A stretch of 64,000 nucleotides of DNA from Natrarchaeobaculum sulfurireducens (GCF_003430825.1 NZ_CP024047.1:2976001-3040000), one strand, 5' to 3'. Positions 25,470 through 34,418 are shown, counted from the stretch's first letter. The notes: generated by a model from the letters alone, not told the origin. Numbers and translations are program-made.

Positions 25470-25608
25470 ACTCGATTGGGCAGGCTATCAACCAGAAGAA
25501 AGGTTGCTGACTACAGCAGCCCAGAACGGAAACGCGACACGAAAGCGGGTGCGCACCCGTCACAGACCGGGTGGCTTTTTACCAGTGACGACGAAATACC
25601 GTCCACAC

Positions 25609-26445
25609 ATGAATACGACCGGCTTACAGCTGCGGATGGCAGTCGTCGGAACCATCCTCTTCGGCCTCTACCTGGCCGCGGCGCTGTTCTTCTCGGCGCT
25701 GTTCAACGTTTCGCTGCTGCCCATCCTGCTCGTCAGTATCGTCCTCCTGCCTGCCGGGCAGTACAAACTCGGCAAGTGGCTGGCGATCCGGAGCGCCGGC
25801 GCCGAGGACATGCCCGAAGACGACCCCCGATTCCAGAAGGTCCACCAGATGACCGACTCGCTCTGTCGGGACATGAACATGAAGAAACCCCGTCTGATGG
25901 TCGCCGAGATGGGCGTCCCCAACGCCTTCGCGACCGGACGAAAGGGGGCCGGTGTCGTCGTCGTCTCGAGCGAACTCATGCACATCTTAGACGACGACGA
26001 ACTCGAGGGCGTCGTCGCCCACGAGCTGGCCCACCTCAAGAACCGTGATACCGTCATGATGGTGCTCGGCCAGTCGATCGCGACCGTCGTCGGCTACGCC
26101 GTGTTCTTCCTCGTCCAGATGTTGGGCGAGGACAACCCCGGAAGCTTCGTCGTCGCGTGGATCGCCTCGATCATCGCGAACATGATCGTGATGATCTTCC
26201 TGATGGCCATCTCGCGATACCGCGAGTACGTCGCCGACGACACCGCCCGACAGTACATCGGCACCGGTGACCCACTCGCTCGTGCCTTAGAGAAGATCTC
26301 CAGTGGAGCCGAAGGTCGTGAATCCCGAATCGACGACAGCGGCGTCAACGCGCTGTGTATCTTCAACGCCGACCGAAGCCTGCTTCAACAGATCTTCGCA
26401 ACCCACCCACCGGCGGAAAAACGCATCGAGAAGCTCCGAAGCTGA
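25609..26445 (+). CDS. htpX: HtpX-type M48 membrane metalloprotease
   Basis: A 278-residue zinc protease that degrades damaged membrane proteins. Two N-terminal transmembrane helices (about 8-30 and 34-50) precede the cytosolic catalytic domain, with HELAH at 138-142 and the third zinc ligand Glu in SRYREYVAD near 200. Two further hydrophobic segments lie at about 150-170 and 180-200. The ATG at 25609 is chosen because HtpX begins there; the frame is open upstream through the end of the permease gene. It is separate from the M48 pair at 42-45 kb, which has a different architecture. Confidence 0.92.
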   Translation: MNTTGLQLRMAVVGTILFGLYLAAALFFSALFNVSLLPILLVSIVLLPAGQYKLGKWLAIRSAGAEDMPEDDPRFQKVHQMTDSLCRDMNMKKPRLMVAEMGVPNAFATGRKGAGVVVVSSELMHILDDDELEGVVAHELAHLKNRDTVMMVLGQSIATVVGYAVFFLVQMLGEDNPGSFVVAWIASIIANMIVMIFLMAISRYREYVADDTARQYIGTGDPLARALEKISSGAEGRESRIDDSGVNALCIFNADRSLLQQIFATHPPAEKRIEKLRS

Positions 26446-26506
26446 CGACGAAGCGTTCGTTGTACCGAACGACGTTTTTTAGGGTATCTCGCTCATAGCA
26501 TCAGGT

Positions 26507-27004
26507 GTGACGGAAATCCACCCCGGTCAACGCGTCGCCGTATTGGTCGACGCGCAGAACCTCTATCACACGGCACAGAGCCTCTACAGCCGTAACATCG
26601 ACTACTCCGCCCTCCTCGAGAAGGCCGTGCAGGATCGCCAGCTCACGCGGGCGATCGCGTACGTGATTCGGGCCGATGCCCCCGATGAGGAGAGCTTCTT
26701 CGACGCGCTGGTCGACATCGGTTTCGAGACGAAAATCAAAGACATCAAAACGTTCTCCGACGGCTCGAAGAAAGCCGACTGGGACGTGGGGATGAGCCTT
26801 GATGCGGTGACCCTCGCGAACCACGTCGACACGATCGTCCTCTGTACGGGCGACGGCGACTTCTCGCGGCTCTGTTCGCATCTGCGACACGAAGGCGTCC
26901 GCGTCGAGGTGATGGCGTTCGAGGCGTCGACGGCGGACGAACTCATCGATGAAGCGGAAACATTCCTCGATCTCGGAGAACGCCACGAGACGTTCTTGCT
27001 CTAA
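26507..27004 (+). CDS. NYN domain protein (LabA/DUF88 family PIN-like nuclease)
   Basis: A 165-residue single-domain protein with the PIN-like NYN fold. Acidic metal-binding residues are Asp15 in VLVDAQNLYH, the Asp residues of KKADWDVGM (about 92-100) and those of CTGDGDFSRL (about 111-120), as in LabA/VPA0323-type proteins that act as RNases. Start is GTG at 26507, with TTTTTTAG about 30 bp upstream as TATA. The RNA target is unknown. It stands alone after htpX. Confidence 0.85.
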   Translation: MTEIHPGQRVAVLVDAQNLYHTAQSLYSRNIDYSALLEKAVQDRQLTRAIAYVIRADAPDEESFFDALVDIGFETKIKDIKTFSDGSKKADWDVGMSLDAVTLANHVDTIVLCTGDGDFSRLCSHLRHEGVRVEVMAFEASTADELIDEAETFLDLGERHETFLL

Positions 27005-27052
27005 ACGAGCCTCAGTTCGCGTCGATGGAGCGGAGATCGCCTCGAGCCCAGA

Positions 27053-27220
27053 TCACTGGGTTTCGCGTGCGAGCGTCCTGAACAGTGCGCCCGCGCCGAG
27101 TAGCAGTGCCGTCCCAATCAACACCGACAGGACGGCGGAATCGAGCTCCGACGGGCCGACGAACGTCAGCCCGCTGACTGCAAGCAGCCCGATCCCGATC
27201 GTGATCTGCGTCACATCCAT
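27053..27220 (-). CDS. Small two-helix membrane protein, unknown
   Basis: A 55-residue product from the ATG at 27220 (MDVTQITIGIGLLAVSGL). It has two hydrophobic segments (about 5-20 and 27-45) and a basic end (RTLARETQ), suggesting a cytoplasmic C terminus. Similar anonymous small membrane proteins are common in haloarchaea. An ATG at 27265 would give a longer, less typical N terminus. Confidence 0.5.
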   Translation of the reverse strand: MDVTQITIGIGLLAVSGLTFVGPSELDSAVLSVLIGTALLLGAGALFRTLARETQ

Positions 27221-27429
27221 TCGATCGGACCTTGAGACCCGCCCTACATAACTGTCGTGGTGCACGGCCAGCGGGTGGCTATCGTAGCCATTGCACGGCA
27301 GTGTGCATCGGATCGCCAGACGGATCGGCGATCAGTGTGTGAGTCGGTGCAGGTGTTACTATAGCGGCGACGAATCACTCCTCGACGCGGGTCGAAGGCC
27401 TTTCGACACGGCGGCTCCAATCTCGACCG

Positions 27430-27918
27430 ATGAGCGAGTCAGCCGACGGAGACGCGGGCCTCTCGAGTCTCCGGACGATCGCGGACTACCAGTTCGGTGC
27501 CGGCGCGGGTGAGGCGCTGTTCCCGCCCGAAGAGTCGTTGACCGTCAAGCGAACGACCTCGGGGCGACCCCAGCAGGTCCACGCCGAGTCCGGTCGACTC
27601 GCGTCGTTCGGTACCGACGGCCGGTTCACCCTCGGTCTCGAGGGCGGCCGTCGACTCGCCGCGGCGCTTCCTTCCCCCTCCTACCGAGTCGTCGTCGACG
27701 ACGAGAGCGAGCCGTTCGTCCGCGACGGCAAGAACGTCTTCGCAAAGTTCGTCCTCGAGGCTGGCGACGAGATTCGCCCTGGTGACGAGATACTGGTCGT
27801 CCACGAGCGCGGCGAGTTACTCGCCGTGGGACGGGCGGAACTCGGCGCCAGAGCGATCGATGAGTTCGAAAGCGGGATGGCTGTGAAGATTCGCGAGGGT
27901 GCGCCCGCCAGCGACTGA
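27430..27918 (+). CDS. PUA-domain protein
   Basis: A 162-residue haloarchaeal protein whose C-terminal half (about 80-155) reads as a PUA RNA-binding domain: RVVVDDESEPFVRDGKNVFA, then PGDEILVVHERGELLAVGRAEL. The N-terminal half resembles the pre-PUA part of archaeosine-transglycosylase-like proteins (ADYQFGAGAGEALFP). It probably binds structured RNA, such as tRNA or rRNA, but has no catalytic domain. It converges with the HD-domain gene, 39 bp apart. Confidence 0.82.
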   Translation: MSESADGDAGLSSLRTIADYQFGAGAGEALFPPEESLTVKRTTSGRPQQVHAESGRLASFGTDGRFTLGLEGGRRLAAALPSPSYRVVVDDESEPFVRDGKNVFAKFVLEAGDEIRPGDEILVVHERGELLAVGRAELGARAIDEFESGMAVKIREGAPASD

Positions 27919-27957
27919 ATCAGAACATCCCCCGGTCACAAGACACCAGAACGCCGA

Positions 27958-28566
27958 TCAGCACTGACACTCCCGACCGATCTCCTGCTCGTAGGCCGCT
28001 TTGGTCCGCTCGAACAGGTCGGTGCCGATGTCGGTCCGAATTCGCGGTGCGGCCGTCGCGAAGAACTCGTCTACGTTCTCGTACTGGTCGAAGGCCTCGT
28101 TCGGCACCTCGGGGTCGTAACGGCCGTCGCGTTCGTATCGGAGGGCCTGCAAGCAGTTGTCCACCAGGTCCATGTCCTTGACGAACTGTGCAGTCGAACT
28201 CTCGCGACCCTCGTATTCTTCCCACAGCGACTCGAGCCTGCGGTCTGCGAACGGCTCGAGCAGGTCGGTCAGCGCGTCCCGTTCACGTCTGGTCTTCTCC
28301 TCGCTCGAGACGCGCTGTTTGCCGTCCTCGGCTCGGATCGCGACGTCGCCCGTTCGAGCCTCTGGGAGGTCGTGGACGAGCGCCATCGCAACGGCGTCGT
28401 CGCGGTCGACGTCGGCCTTGTCGGCGAAGAGCAGACACAGCGTTGCGGTCCCCCAGGTGTGGGCGGCCACGGACTCCGGGTCGTCGATCCCCCGCAACTC
28501 CCAGCCCGTCCGGGTTTCGTCTTTCAGCGCGAGCAGTTCGGAAAGCGACTCGAGTTCGTCGTCCAT
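27958..28566 (-). CDS. HD-domain phosphohydrolase (YfbR/HDDC2-like 5'-nucleotidase)
   Basis: A 202-residue HD-superfamily protein. Metal ligands are His36 in AAHTWG, His65-Asp66 in LVHDLPEA and an Asp in KDMDLVDN (about 130-137). The layout matches YfbR/HDDC2 proteins, which remove phosphate from deoxynucleoside monophosphates. The C terminus has two Cys (ECQC). It is divergent from the NAC-TrmI pair, with 114 bp between starts. Confidence 0.85.
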   Translation of the reverse strand: MDDELESLSELLALKDETRTGWELRGIDDPESVAAHTWGTATLCLLFADKADVDRDDAVAMALVHDLPEARTGDVAIRAEDGKQRVSSEEKTRRERDALTDLLEPFADRRLESLWEEYEGRESSTAQFVKDMDLVDNCLQALRYERDGRYDPEVPNEAFDQYENVDEFFATAAPRIRTDIGTDLFERTKAAYEQEIGRECQC

Positions 28567-28680
28567 GGTCAGAGGGGTGCGGTCGGCGTCCGGTTCAATT
28601 CGTCGGATCTCGCCGCCGGACCGTCGCCGCTCGTCCCGGGAACGACAAACTAAAAGGTCGCCCGCGCCGACGTGTCGCCT

Positions 28681-29061
28681 ATGTTTGGAGGAGGCGGCGG
28701 ACTCAACCCGCGCAAGATGGAACAGATGATGAAACAGATGGGAATCGACGTCGAGGACGTCGAGGCCGAGGAAGTCATCATCCGGACCGCAGAGTACGAC
28801 CTCGTCTTCGGCGACGCGGAGGTCACGAAGATGGATGCTCGCGGCCAGGAGACCTACCAGATCATCGGCTCGCCCGAGCAGGTTGAAGCCGGATCGGCCG
28901 GCGGCACTGCCGACGACGCCGGAAGCGAGGCCGAAGCCGGTGTCCCCGACGAGGACGTCGACCTCGTCGCCCAGCGCGCCGACGTCAGCGAGGACGAGGC
29001 CCGCGAGGCCCTCGAGGCCAACGACGGCGACCTCGCCGCAGCCATCGCCGATCTCGAGTGA
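28681..29061 (+). CDS. nac: Nascent polypeptide-associated complex protein
   Basis: A 126-residue archaeal NAC, a homodimeric ribosome-associated chaperone for emerging chains. It has the Gly-rich N terminus [13 protein letters not shown], the beta-barrel NAC domain (about 15-65, with [14 protein letters not shown]), an acidic linker and a C-terminal UBA domain (about 85-125; [19 protein letters not shown]). CTAAAAG about 28 bp upstream is the TATA box. Its stop overlaps the GTG start of trmI by 4 bases; NAC-TrmI is a recurring haloarchaeal pair. Confidence 0.92.
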   Translation: MFGGGGGLNPRKMEQMMKQMGIDVEDVEAEEVIIRTAEYDLVFGDAEVTKMDARGQETYQIIGSPEQVEAGSAGGTADDAGSEAEAGVPDEDVDLVAQRADVSEDEAREALEANDGDLAAAIADLE

Positions 29062-29837
29062 CGGACGTGACCGACGCCGACCGTGACGCCGGGGACGACG
29101 AGAGCCGTCTCCCCGTGTTGCTCGTCCGTGGCGACCGCGAGTTCCTCGTCGAACCCGGCGAGGAGATGGGCACCGACCTCGGCGTTCTCGAGGTTCCCGA
29201 GGACGTCGAGGCCGGCGAGACGATAGAGACGCATCTCGGCGACGCGTTCGAGGTCCGCCGGCTTCGCGGCCCGGACCTCTTTCATCACTTCGAGCGGACG
29301 GGTGCGCCGATGGTTCCCCGCGACGTCGGCCTCGTCATCGGCGAGACCGGCATCTCCCAGGGTGACCGCGTCCTCGACGCCGGCACTGGCACCGGCGTCC
29401 TCTCGGCCTCGATGGCCCGCGCTGGGGCGTCCGTCGTGACCTACGAGCGCAATCCCGAGTTCGCCGACGTCGCCCGCGAGAACATGGAACTGGGCGGCGT
29501 CGCCGACGCTGTCGACATCCGCACTGGCGATCTCAGCGAGGAACTCGAGACCCTCGAGCCGTCGTCGTTCGACGTGCTCACGCTCGACACCGGCGACGCC
29601 GCGGAGATCGTCGCCCACGCGCCCGATCTCCTGGTCGACGGCGGCTTCGTCGCGGTCTACAGTCCCTTTATCGAGTCGACCCGCGCCGTCGTCGACGCCG
29701 CGTGCGAGGTCGGGCTCTCGAACGTTACCACCCGCGAGACCATCCAGCGAGAGATGCAGTTCGACGATCGCGGCTCGAGGCCCTCGACGGCCCCGGTCGG
29801 CCACACGGGCTATCTGACGATCGCCCGGAACGTGTAG
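29058..29837 (+). CDS. trmI: tRNA (adenine-N1)-methyltransferase TrmI
   Basis: A 259-residue SAM-dependent enzyme that makes N1-methyladenosine at position 58 (in archaea also 57) in the tRNA T-loop. A small N-terminal beta domain is followed by the Rossmann methyltransferase: [12 protein letters not shown] near 107-118, YERNPEF near 132-138 and the catalytic-pocket segment DVLTLDTGD near 174-182. [13 protein letters not shown] precedes motif I as in the family. The GTG start at 29058 overlaps the nac stop, so the two are translationally coupled. Confidence 0.9.
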   Translation: MTDVTDADRDAGDDESRLPVLLVRGDREFLVEPGEEMGTDLGVLEVPEDVEAGETIETHLGDAFEVRRLRGPDLFHHFERTGAPMVPRDVGLVIGETGISQGDRVLDAGTGTGVLSASMARAGASVVTYERNPEFADVARENMELGGVADAVDIRTGDLSEELETLEPSSFDVLTLDTGDAAEIVAHAPDLLVDGGFVAVYSPFIESTRAVVDAACEVGLSNVTTRETIQREMQFDDRGSRPSTAPVGHTGYLTIARNV

Positions 29838-30241
29838 TCGATTCCACCGTCGTCCGACTTCTTTGTCCGCGTTCTCACCGACTGATCTCATTCCGAAGAA
29901 CGGATCCGAGTACTGGCCGGGAGCGGACTCCGAGCGCTGCGAGGGGTCCGCGACCCGACGGAAGAGCAAGCTCTTCCGAGCATCGCGGACGCAGAGCGTC
30001 CGCTCAACGGGGAAGGGCAGGCGTCCACCTACCTCACCGCGAGCAAGGCCGTAGGCCGAGCGAGCGGGCCGACGACCGACCCGAAACGAAGTGACGGGGA
30101 GGGAGGAGTGCTTTTGATCAACAGGGTGGTCGGCTCCGCCGACCACCTACAACGTGGCGGCTTCGCCGCCACGCGGCCGAGGGACGTCGCGAGCGAGCCG
30201 CTCCGCCGCTCGCTCGCGGCAGACCGCAGCGTAAAAGGTTG
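29838..30241. other. 404-bp gap rich in hairpins
   Basis: No gene. It contains two short perfect hairpins, CGGAAGAGCAAGCTCTTCCG at 29959-29978 and GCGGACGCAGAGCGTCCGC at 29985-30003. These are followed by CGAGCGAGC-type repeats, the block GGAGTGCTTTTGATC near 30106, and the multi-hairpin element at 30118-30241. Confidence 0.7.
30118..30241 (-). repeat. Multi-hairpin intergenic element, copy 1
   Basis: Three stems in a row: 30125-30147 (GGTGGTCGGC paired with GCCGACCACC), 30154-30172 (GTGGCGGC with GCCGCCAC) and 30189-30217 (GCGAGCGAG with CTCGCTCGC). The element ends directly at the stop codon of the tfs gene. A second copy with the same order of stems lies at 46990-47115, also directly after a stop codon. 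Possible roles are terminator, 3' message stabiliser or a mobile palindromic element. Confidence 0.7.
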
Positions 30242-30550
30242 TTAGTTATCGTCCTCGCGCCACTTGTGCTCACACTCCGAGCAGATGAAAAAGCGCGTCT
30301 CGGACTCGTCGGCCGAGCGAATCTGTTGCATGTACCAGTACGCGCGGTCGTGGTTACACTCCGGACAGATGGCGTCGGTCTCGGGCAGCGCCGTCTCCTC
30401 GGAGGACTCGATGATTTCGCCGACTTCCTGGTCCTCCGTAACGGTGTACTGGGCGGCATCCCCTGTCGGCTTCGTAAAGCCACAGCTCCCACACTCCCAG
30501 GTCCCGTCGTCGGCTTTCATCATCGAACCGCAGTCGTCGCAGAATTCCAT
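30242..30550 (-). CDS. tfs: Transcription factor S (TFIIS/RPA12-like)
   Basis: A 102-residue RNA-cleavage factor that rescues backtracked archaeal RNA polymerase. The N-terminal zinc ribbon uses Cys4, Cys7, Cys20, Cys23; the C-terminal ribbon uses Cys62, Cys65, Cys90, Cys93. The hairpin RSADESET carries Asp81-Glu82, the catalytic acidic pair inserted into the polymerase active site, so it should be cleavage-competent. The start ATG at 30550 begins right at the first ribbon (MEFCDDCG). Confidence 0.93.
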   Translation of the reverse strand: MEFCDDCGSMMKADDGTWECGSCGFTKPTGDAAQYTVTEDQEVGEIIESSEETALPETDAICPECNHDRAYWYMQQIRSADESETRFFICSECEHKWREDDN

Positions 30551-30635
30551 CGGTGTCGGGGATACATCGGTCGAACGACTTAAGCCACGCGTTTGGATGC
30601 TCACCGGAACGTCGCAGGCCACTCGAGCGAGGGAG

Positions 30636-30926
30636 TTAGCCCTCGCCTTCGGACTGGAACGGCTCGCCGACGGCCTTTCGCGGGAGCTGGTTGTGAAGCT
30701 CCGTAGTGAGGTCCTCAGGCGACTCGAACCGATCGACCTCGCTCCGGGCGACGAGCGCGCCCGGATTGCACTCGCCGTCTGCGAGCAAGCGCGTCACGTC
30801 GTCGTACTCGGCGGCGACCGCCGACGGAGTGACAGGATACTCGAGGGTGCGAACGCGGCGTCGGTCTCGTTGCGTTTCAGGTGGTCGACCATGGTGGGGG
30901 ACACTGGGAGTCGGCTTGTACTTCAC
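30636..30926 (-). CDS. Small haloarchaeal protein (DUF5789-like), possible frameshift near the start
   Basis: The 3' part of this frame reads as a real acidic haloarchaeal protein: RTLEYPVTPSAVAAEYDDV, LADGECNPGALVARSEVD and LPRKAVGEPFQSEGEG. This pattern resembles DUF5789 proteins (from memory). In frame there is only a GTG at 30926, giving 96 residues with an unusual N terminus (HHGRPPETQRD). The ATG at 30892 gives a plausible start (MVDHLKRNETDAA) but in another frame. Either GTG is used, or a one-base change shifted the frame near residue 13. Confidence 0.5.
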   Translation of the reverse strand: MKYKPTPSVPHHGRPPETQRDRRRVRTLEYPVTPSAVAAEYDDVTRLLADGECNPGALVARSEVDRFESPEDLTTELHNQLPRKAVGEPFQSEGEG

Positions 30927-31014
30927 CGTCGATGGCGGTGACAGTCGCGAGGCGTGACAGGTGACGCATTTCGATCCGAAACGATGATTGTCGGAGGTCA
31001 CACAGCTAGTCGGC

Positions 31015-32310
31015 ATGCAGAGGCTCGCCCGCCGGATCGTCGCGCAGTTCGCCGTCGATCGGCGGGTGCTCGCGCTGGCGTTCGCGCGGATGGCCGATGG
31101 GATCGGGAACTCGTTTCTGATCATCGTGATCCCGCTGTACGTGGCCAGTGACGTGGTCGGCGGCGCGACGTTCGGCCTCGAGGAGGCGATGATCATCGGG
31201 ATCATCCTCTCGCTGTTCGGCTTTTTAAACAGCAGTTTCCAGCCGGCTACGGGGCGGCTGTCGGATCGATTCGGCCGCCGAAAACCGTTCATCCTGGTTG
31301 GGCTGGGCGGGCTCGCCGCGACGAACGTCGCGTACATTTTCGCGGAGTCGTACCTCTCGCTGGTCGTCATCCGCGGCTTACAGGGCGTCAGCGTCGCCTT
31401 TATCGTCCCGGCGTCGATCGCGCTGGTGAACGAACTCGCGACGACCGAAGACCGGGGCGGAAACATGGGTGTCTACAACACTTTTCGGCTCGTGGGCTTT
31501 GGCTCCGGGCCGGTCGCCGCCGGGGCCGTCGTCAATCTCGGACCATACACGCTGCCGGGCGGCGTGACGGTCAGCGGGTTCGACGCTGCCTTTTACGTCG
31601 CGGCGATCACTGCCGCGGTCAGTTATCTACTCGTGACGGTCCTGATCACCGACCCCGAAGCGACGAAAGCCAACGCAGGAGCCGACCTCTCGATCGCGGT
31701 CCGCGATCCGACGGGACGCAATCTGTTCGATCCCATCTTCACGCTCGGGATCGCGTCGCTGTTCATGGCCGCCGCCATCGCGCTGTTCGCGACGATTCAA
31801 CCACAGGTCAACGCCCGACTCGAGCAGGGGGCGACCTGGTTTGGCCTCCAGTTCGCGGCGTTCATCGTCGCCCAGGTCGTCCTCCAGACGCCGATCGGTC
31901 GGGCGTGTGATCTGTACGGTCGTCGGCCGTTCATCGTCGGCGGGATGGCGCTTTTGATCCCTACGACGCTCGTCCAGGGGTTCGTCACGACCTCGGAGGT
32001 GATGTTTCTGGCCCGACTGGCACAGGGCATCGCAGGGGCGATGGTGTTCGCGCCGTCGCTGGCGCTGGCTGGCGACCTCGCCGGTGAGGGTGAGTCGGGC
32101 TCGAAGCTGTCGGTGCTCACCATGGCCTTCGGCTTCGGCATCGCCGTCGGGCCGCTCGCCTCCGGCGCGTTGATCGGCTATGGCTTCCAGTACCCGTTCG
32201 TCTTCGGCACCGTTCTCGCCGCCGTCGGAACGGTGCTCGTCTACACGCAGATCGAAGAGACCCTCGAGCGGCGCGCCCCGTTGCCGTTCGCCATCGGTGG
32301 CGACGACTGA
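31015..32310 (+). CDS. MFS transporter
   Basis: A 431-residue protein with 12 predicted transmembrane helices in two halves. The loop between helices 2 and 3 has the MFS motif TGRLSDRFGRRKPF (about 76-89), and its second-half counterpart is GRACDLYGRRPF (about 295-306). It looks like a drug/H+ antiporter-type facilitator, substrate unknown. The start ATG at 31015 begins MQRLARRIVAQF, and a TTG nine codons upstream is less likely. No partner genes are adjacent. Confidence 0.85.
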   Translation: MQRLARRIVAQFAVDRRVLALAFARMADGIGNSFLIIVIPLYVASDVVGGATFGLEEAMIIGIILSLFGFLNSSFQPATGRLSDRFGRRKPFILVGLGGLAATNVAYIFAESYLSLVVIRGLQGVSVAFIVPASIALVNELATTEDRGGNMGVYNTFRLVGFGSGPVAAGAVVNLGPYTLPGGVTVSGFDAAFYVAAITAAVSYLLVTVLITDPEATKANAGADLSIAVRDPTGRNLFDPIFTLGIASLFMAAAIALFATIQPQVNARLEQGATWFGLQFAAFIVAQVVLQTPIGRACDLYGRRPFIVGGMALLIPTTLVQGFVTTSEVMFLARLAQGIAGAMVFAPSLALAGDLAGEGESGSKLSVLTMAFGFGIAVGPLASGALIGYGFQYPFVFGTVLAAVGTVLVYTQIEETLERRAPLPFAIGGDD

Positions 32311-32431
32311 CGGCGCTTTCGGGATGTGTCCAGAGTGTCTCCCCTCGGAAAGACGCCACTCGAAGAAGCGATGCCGTCTCGACTGCGACGGGTCACAACG
32401 CAAAAGTAGCGCATCCGCCTAGGTGTCGACG

Positions 32432-32935
32432 ATGACGCTTTCGGAGGAGGCCCAGGACCGGTTAGCCGACGTGGTGGAGCTACAGCCGACGAAGAACGCC
32501 GAACTCGGGGAGCGGTGGGGAATGGAAAGCGGGAGCGAAGTCCACCAGTTCCTCGAGAACGAACTGGGCGACTACTACTTTCGCGACGACAACAGCCTGA
32601 TCCGGGCGACGAGCGAGGCGGCCGAACTGGTCGACGTCGAGCCGGGGATCGAGAGCGATCCCGACACCGAAGGCGCACCCTCTCGCATTCGGGTCCCCGA
32701 GTTACACGCCCAGATCGTCCAGGTACTCGCCGGGCCGGACGACCGATCCGAGAGCGTCGTCTCGGTTCTCCACAGTCTCCGGGAGGCGTTCGACATCGAC
32801 CCCGAGGCCGAAGACGTCCGCTCGAGCCTCCAGAGCCTCCGTCGGAAGGACGTCGTCGAGGTCGAGTACCTCACCGTCCCCACGTTCCGACTGGCCGTCG
32901 ACCCCGACGATCTCGAGGTCTCCGTCTCCGAGTGA
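32432..32935 (+). CDS. Haloarchaeal winged-helix-like protein (DUF5797-like)
   Basis: A 167-residue acidic protein. The N-terminal part (LSEEAQDRLADVVELQPTKN, then ELGERWG and VHQFLENELGDYYFRDDNSL) looks like a winged helix as in haloarchaeal DUF5797 proteins, and the C-terminal part (about 85-160) like a second helical repeat (VVSVLHSLREAFDID). This suggests a DNA-binding or regulatory role, not established. The GTG at 32423 is an alternative start three codons upstream. It converges with the DUF5787-like gene. Confidence 0.65.
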   Translation: MTLSEEAQDRLADVVELQPTKNAELGERWGMESGSEVHQFLENELGDYYFRDDNSLIRATSEAAELVDVEPGIESDPDTEGAPSRIRVPELHAQIVQVLAGPDDRSESVVSVLHSLREAFDIDPEAEDVRSSLQSLRRKDVVEVEYLTVPTFRLAVDPDDLEVSVSE

Positions 32936-33004
32936 GTGGCGGCCCACGAGCGTGTCCCGTCCACTCGAAGGCCTTCATCGGCCGTCGAAGAGACCGGGCC
33001 TGAG

Positions 33005-34048
33005 TCAGTCAGCGCCCGGCCGGTTTCGTCGGCGTCGCGTCTCGAGCAGCTGTTGCAGTCGGGTGCCAGGCCCACCCTCGATCGGCCAGCCATGGGTTCG
33101 CCAGGTCGGTGGCTCCGGCTCGAACTCCGGACAGGAGCCGGAACACGCCGCCGCCGTCTGGCAGCCGCCGTGGGCGTGACAGTACGGCATCGCCTGTCCG
33201 CCGGTTCGAGCCCGTAACTCGAAGTGTCGACAGTCGGGACGCATCGTCTCGACGAACGAGCGCCAGCCGCGTTCGTAGGCTCGTTCGGCGATTTCGAGGC
33301 GGGTCTGTCGTTTCTCGGCGGGGTCGACGTACTCGAAGCGGGCAGCCGAGCCGTCGCGGGCACCGCCCGCTGGGCGCTCGAGGATTCGCGTTCCGGGCTC
33401 GTCGACGGCGAGGCTGCGTGGGTACCACTCGACGGACGCCGACAGCGTCTCGGGCTGGAGCGCGAGAACGCCCGCTTCGATCGGCAGGTCCTCGAAGAGG
33501 ACGGGCTCGACGCGTTCGCCGGTCGGTCGGGTCGCGACCCATACCTCATCAGCCAGCGCCACGGCGACGTCGTACTCGAGCTGTGCGCCGAGTGCGCGGG
33601 CGGCGCTCGCGTCGAGGTCGGGTTTGTTCTCGATGGCGACCACGCGCTCGAGCCAGTCCGGATAGGGCCACTTCCGGCGGATCTCGATGCGATTGGCTCG
33701 TTTTCGGGTTTCGAGGATTCCCCGGTCGTCCGCGCGGTGGATCGACTCGCGGACGTAGCGCCACGGGTAGCCAGGGTCCGGAAGCGCGTCGCGATAGTAC
33801 GCCCAGTCCGCAGGCGCGTTTCGGACGACGTGCAGGAGGTCGCTATCGAGACGGTTAGAGCCGAAGTTGGCCCGCTTGCGGAGGGCGTCGGGGTCGCACT
33901 CGAGAACAATGGTGTCCCAGCGCCGATCCCTGGTACCGAGCTGGCGGGCAACGATGACGGCACGGTCGCTGGTCGCCTCGAGTGGCCACTGGCGTTCGGC
34001 CCACCGGCAGGTCCGTAGTTCGAAGCCGAATTCGCCCGCGTCGTTCAC
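33005..34048 (-). CDS. DUF5787-like protein, possible PD-(D/E)XK nuclease with cysteine cluster
   Basis: A 347-residue haloarchaeal protein annotated elsewhere as DUF5787 (from memory). Two features suggest a nuclease. RWDTIVLECD (43-52) and RVVAIENKPD (135-144, with Glu140 and Lys142) have the spacing and strand context of a PD-(D/E)XK active site, followed by ARALGAQLEYDVA and ADEVWVAT. The cysteines are Cys14 at the N terminus and Cys273, 290, 296, 302, 306 near the C terminus, recalling the Fe-S cluster of Cas4/AddB nucleases. Positions 56-125 resemble a helical insert. Function unproven. No CRISPR array is nearby. Confidence 0.6.
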   Translation of the reverse strand: MNDAGEFGFELRTCRWAERQWPLEATSDRAVIVARQLGTRDRRWDTIVLECDPDALRKRANFGSNRLDSDLLHVVRNAPADWAYYRDALPDPGYPWRYVRESIHRADDRGILETRKRANRIEIRRKWPYPDWLERVVAIENKPDLDASAARALGAQLEYDVAVALADEVWVATRPTGERVEPVLFEDLPIEAGVLALQPETLSASVEWYPRSLAVDEPGTRILERPAGGARDGSAARFEYVDPAEKRQTRLEIAERAYERGWRSFVETMRPDCRHFELRARTGGQAMPYCHAHGGCQTAAACSGSCPEFEPEPPTWRTHGWPIEGGPGTRLQQLLETRRRRNRPGAD

Positions 34049-34223
34049 GGGCGTGCTACGAAACGAGAGTGAAAAACGCTCTCGGATCGGTCCTCCGACC
34101 GGTCACACGTGCCGGTCCTGCTCTGGGAGTAGGGGGTGATCCGAGTGGACGGACCGAGCGCGTCGTGTGTGGGATCGTGTAGTCGACCGAGGCGGTTTTA
34201 GACGCTGAGTCGCTAGGAGCGGT

Positions 34224-34403
34224 ATGAAATGGACTGCGGTCTCACACGCGACAGGAACGGTCCTCATCGGTGCAGGGATCGTCGTCTCCGGACAGCTACT
34301 TACGAGAGCGCTGTTCGCGATAGCCGTAGTCTGTTTCGTCATCGGCATCGTCATCGCCCGTCGAAGCGGCGGGATGAACCCCGAGACGGACCTGCCGAAG
34401 TGA
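34224..34403 (+). CDS. Small membrane protein, unknown
   Basis: A 59-residue product (MKWTAVSHATGTVLIGAGIV ... NPETDLPK) with two hydrophobic stretches, about 8-24 and 27-44, a basic RR turn and a polar tail. TTTTAG about 27-30 bp upstream is a fair TATA box. The next gene starts 16 bp after its stop, so the two may be co-transcribed. No family recognised. Confidence 0.5.
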   Translation: MKWTAVSHATGTVLIGAGIVVSGQLLTRALFAIAVVCFVIGIVIARRSGGMNPETDLPK

Positions 34404-34418
34404 GAAGCCGTACAACCT

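Noticed and set aside
25234-25608. Extended N terminus of the HtpX gene
   Set aside because: The added segment overlaps the permease gene in another frame and is unlike HtpX; the start at 25609 fits the first membrane helix.
30706-31466. Long antisense frames over the MFS transporter start
   Set aside because: They are Ser/Arg/Pro-rich shadows of the real gene. Only the short conserved portion at 30636-30926 is retained.
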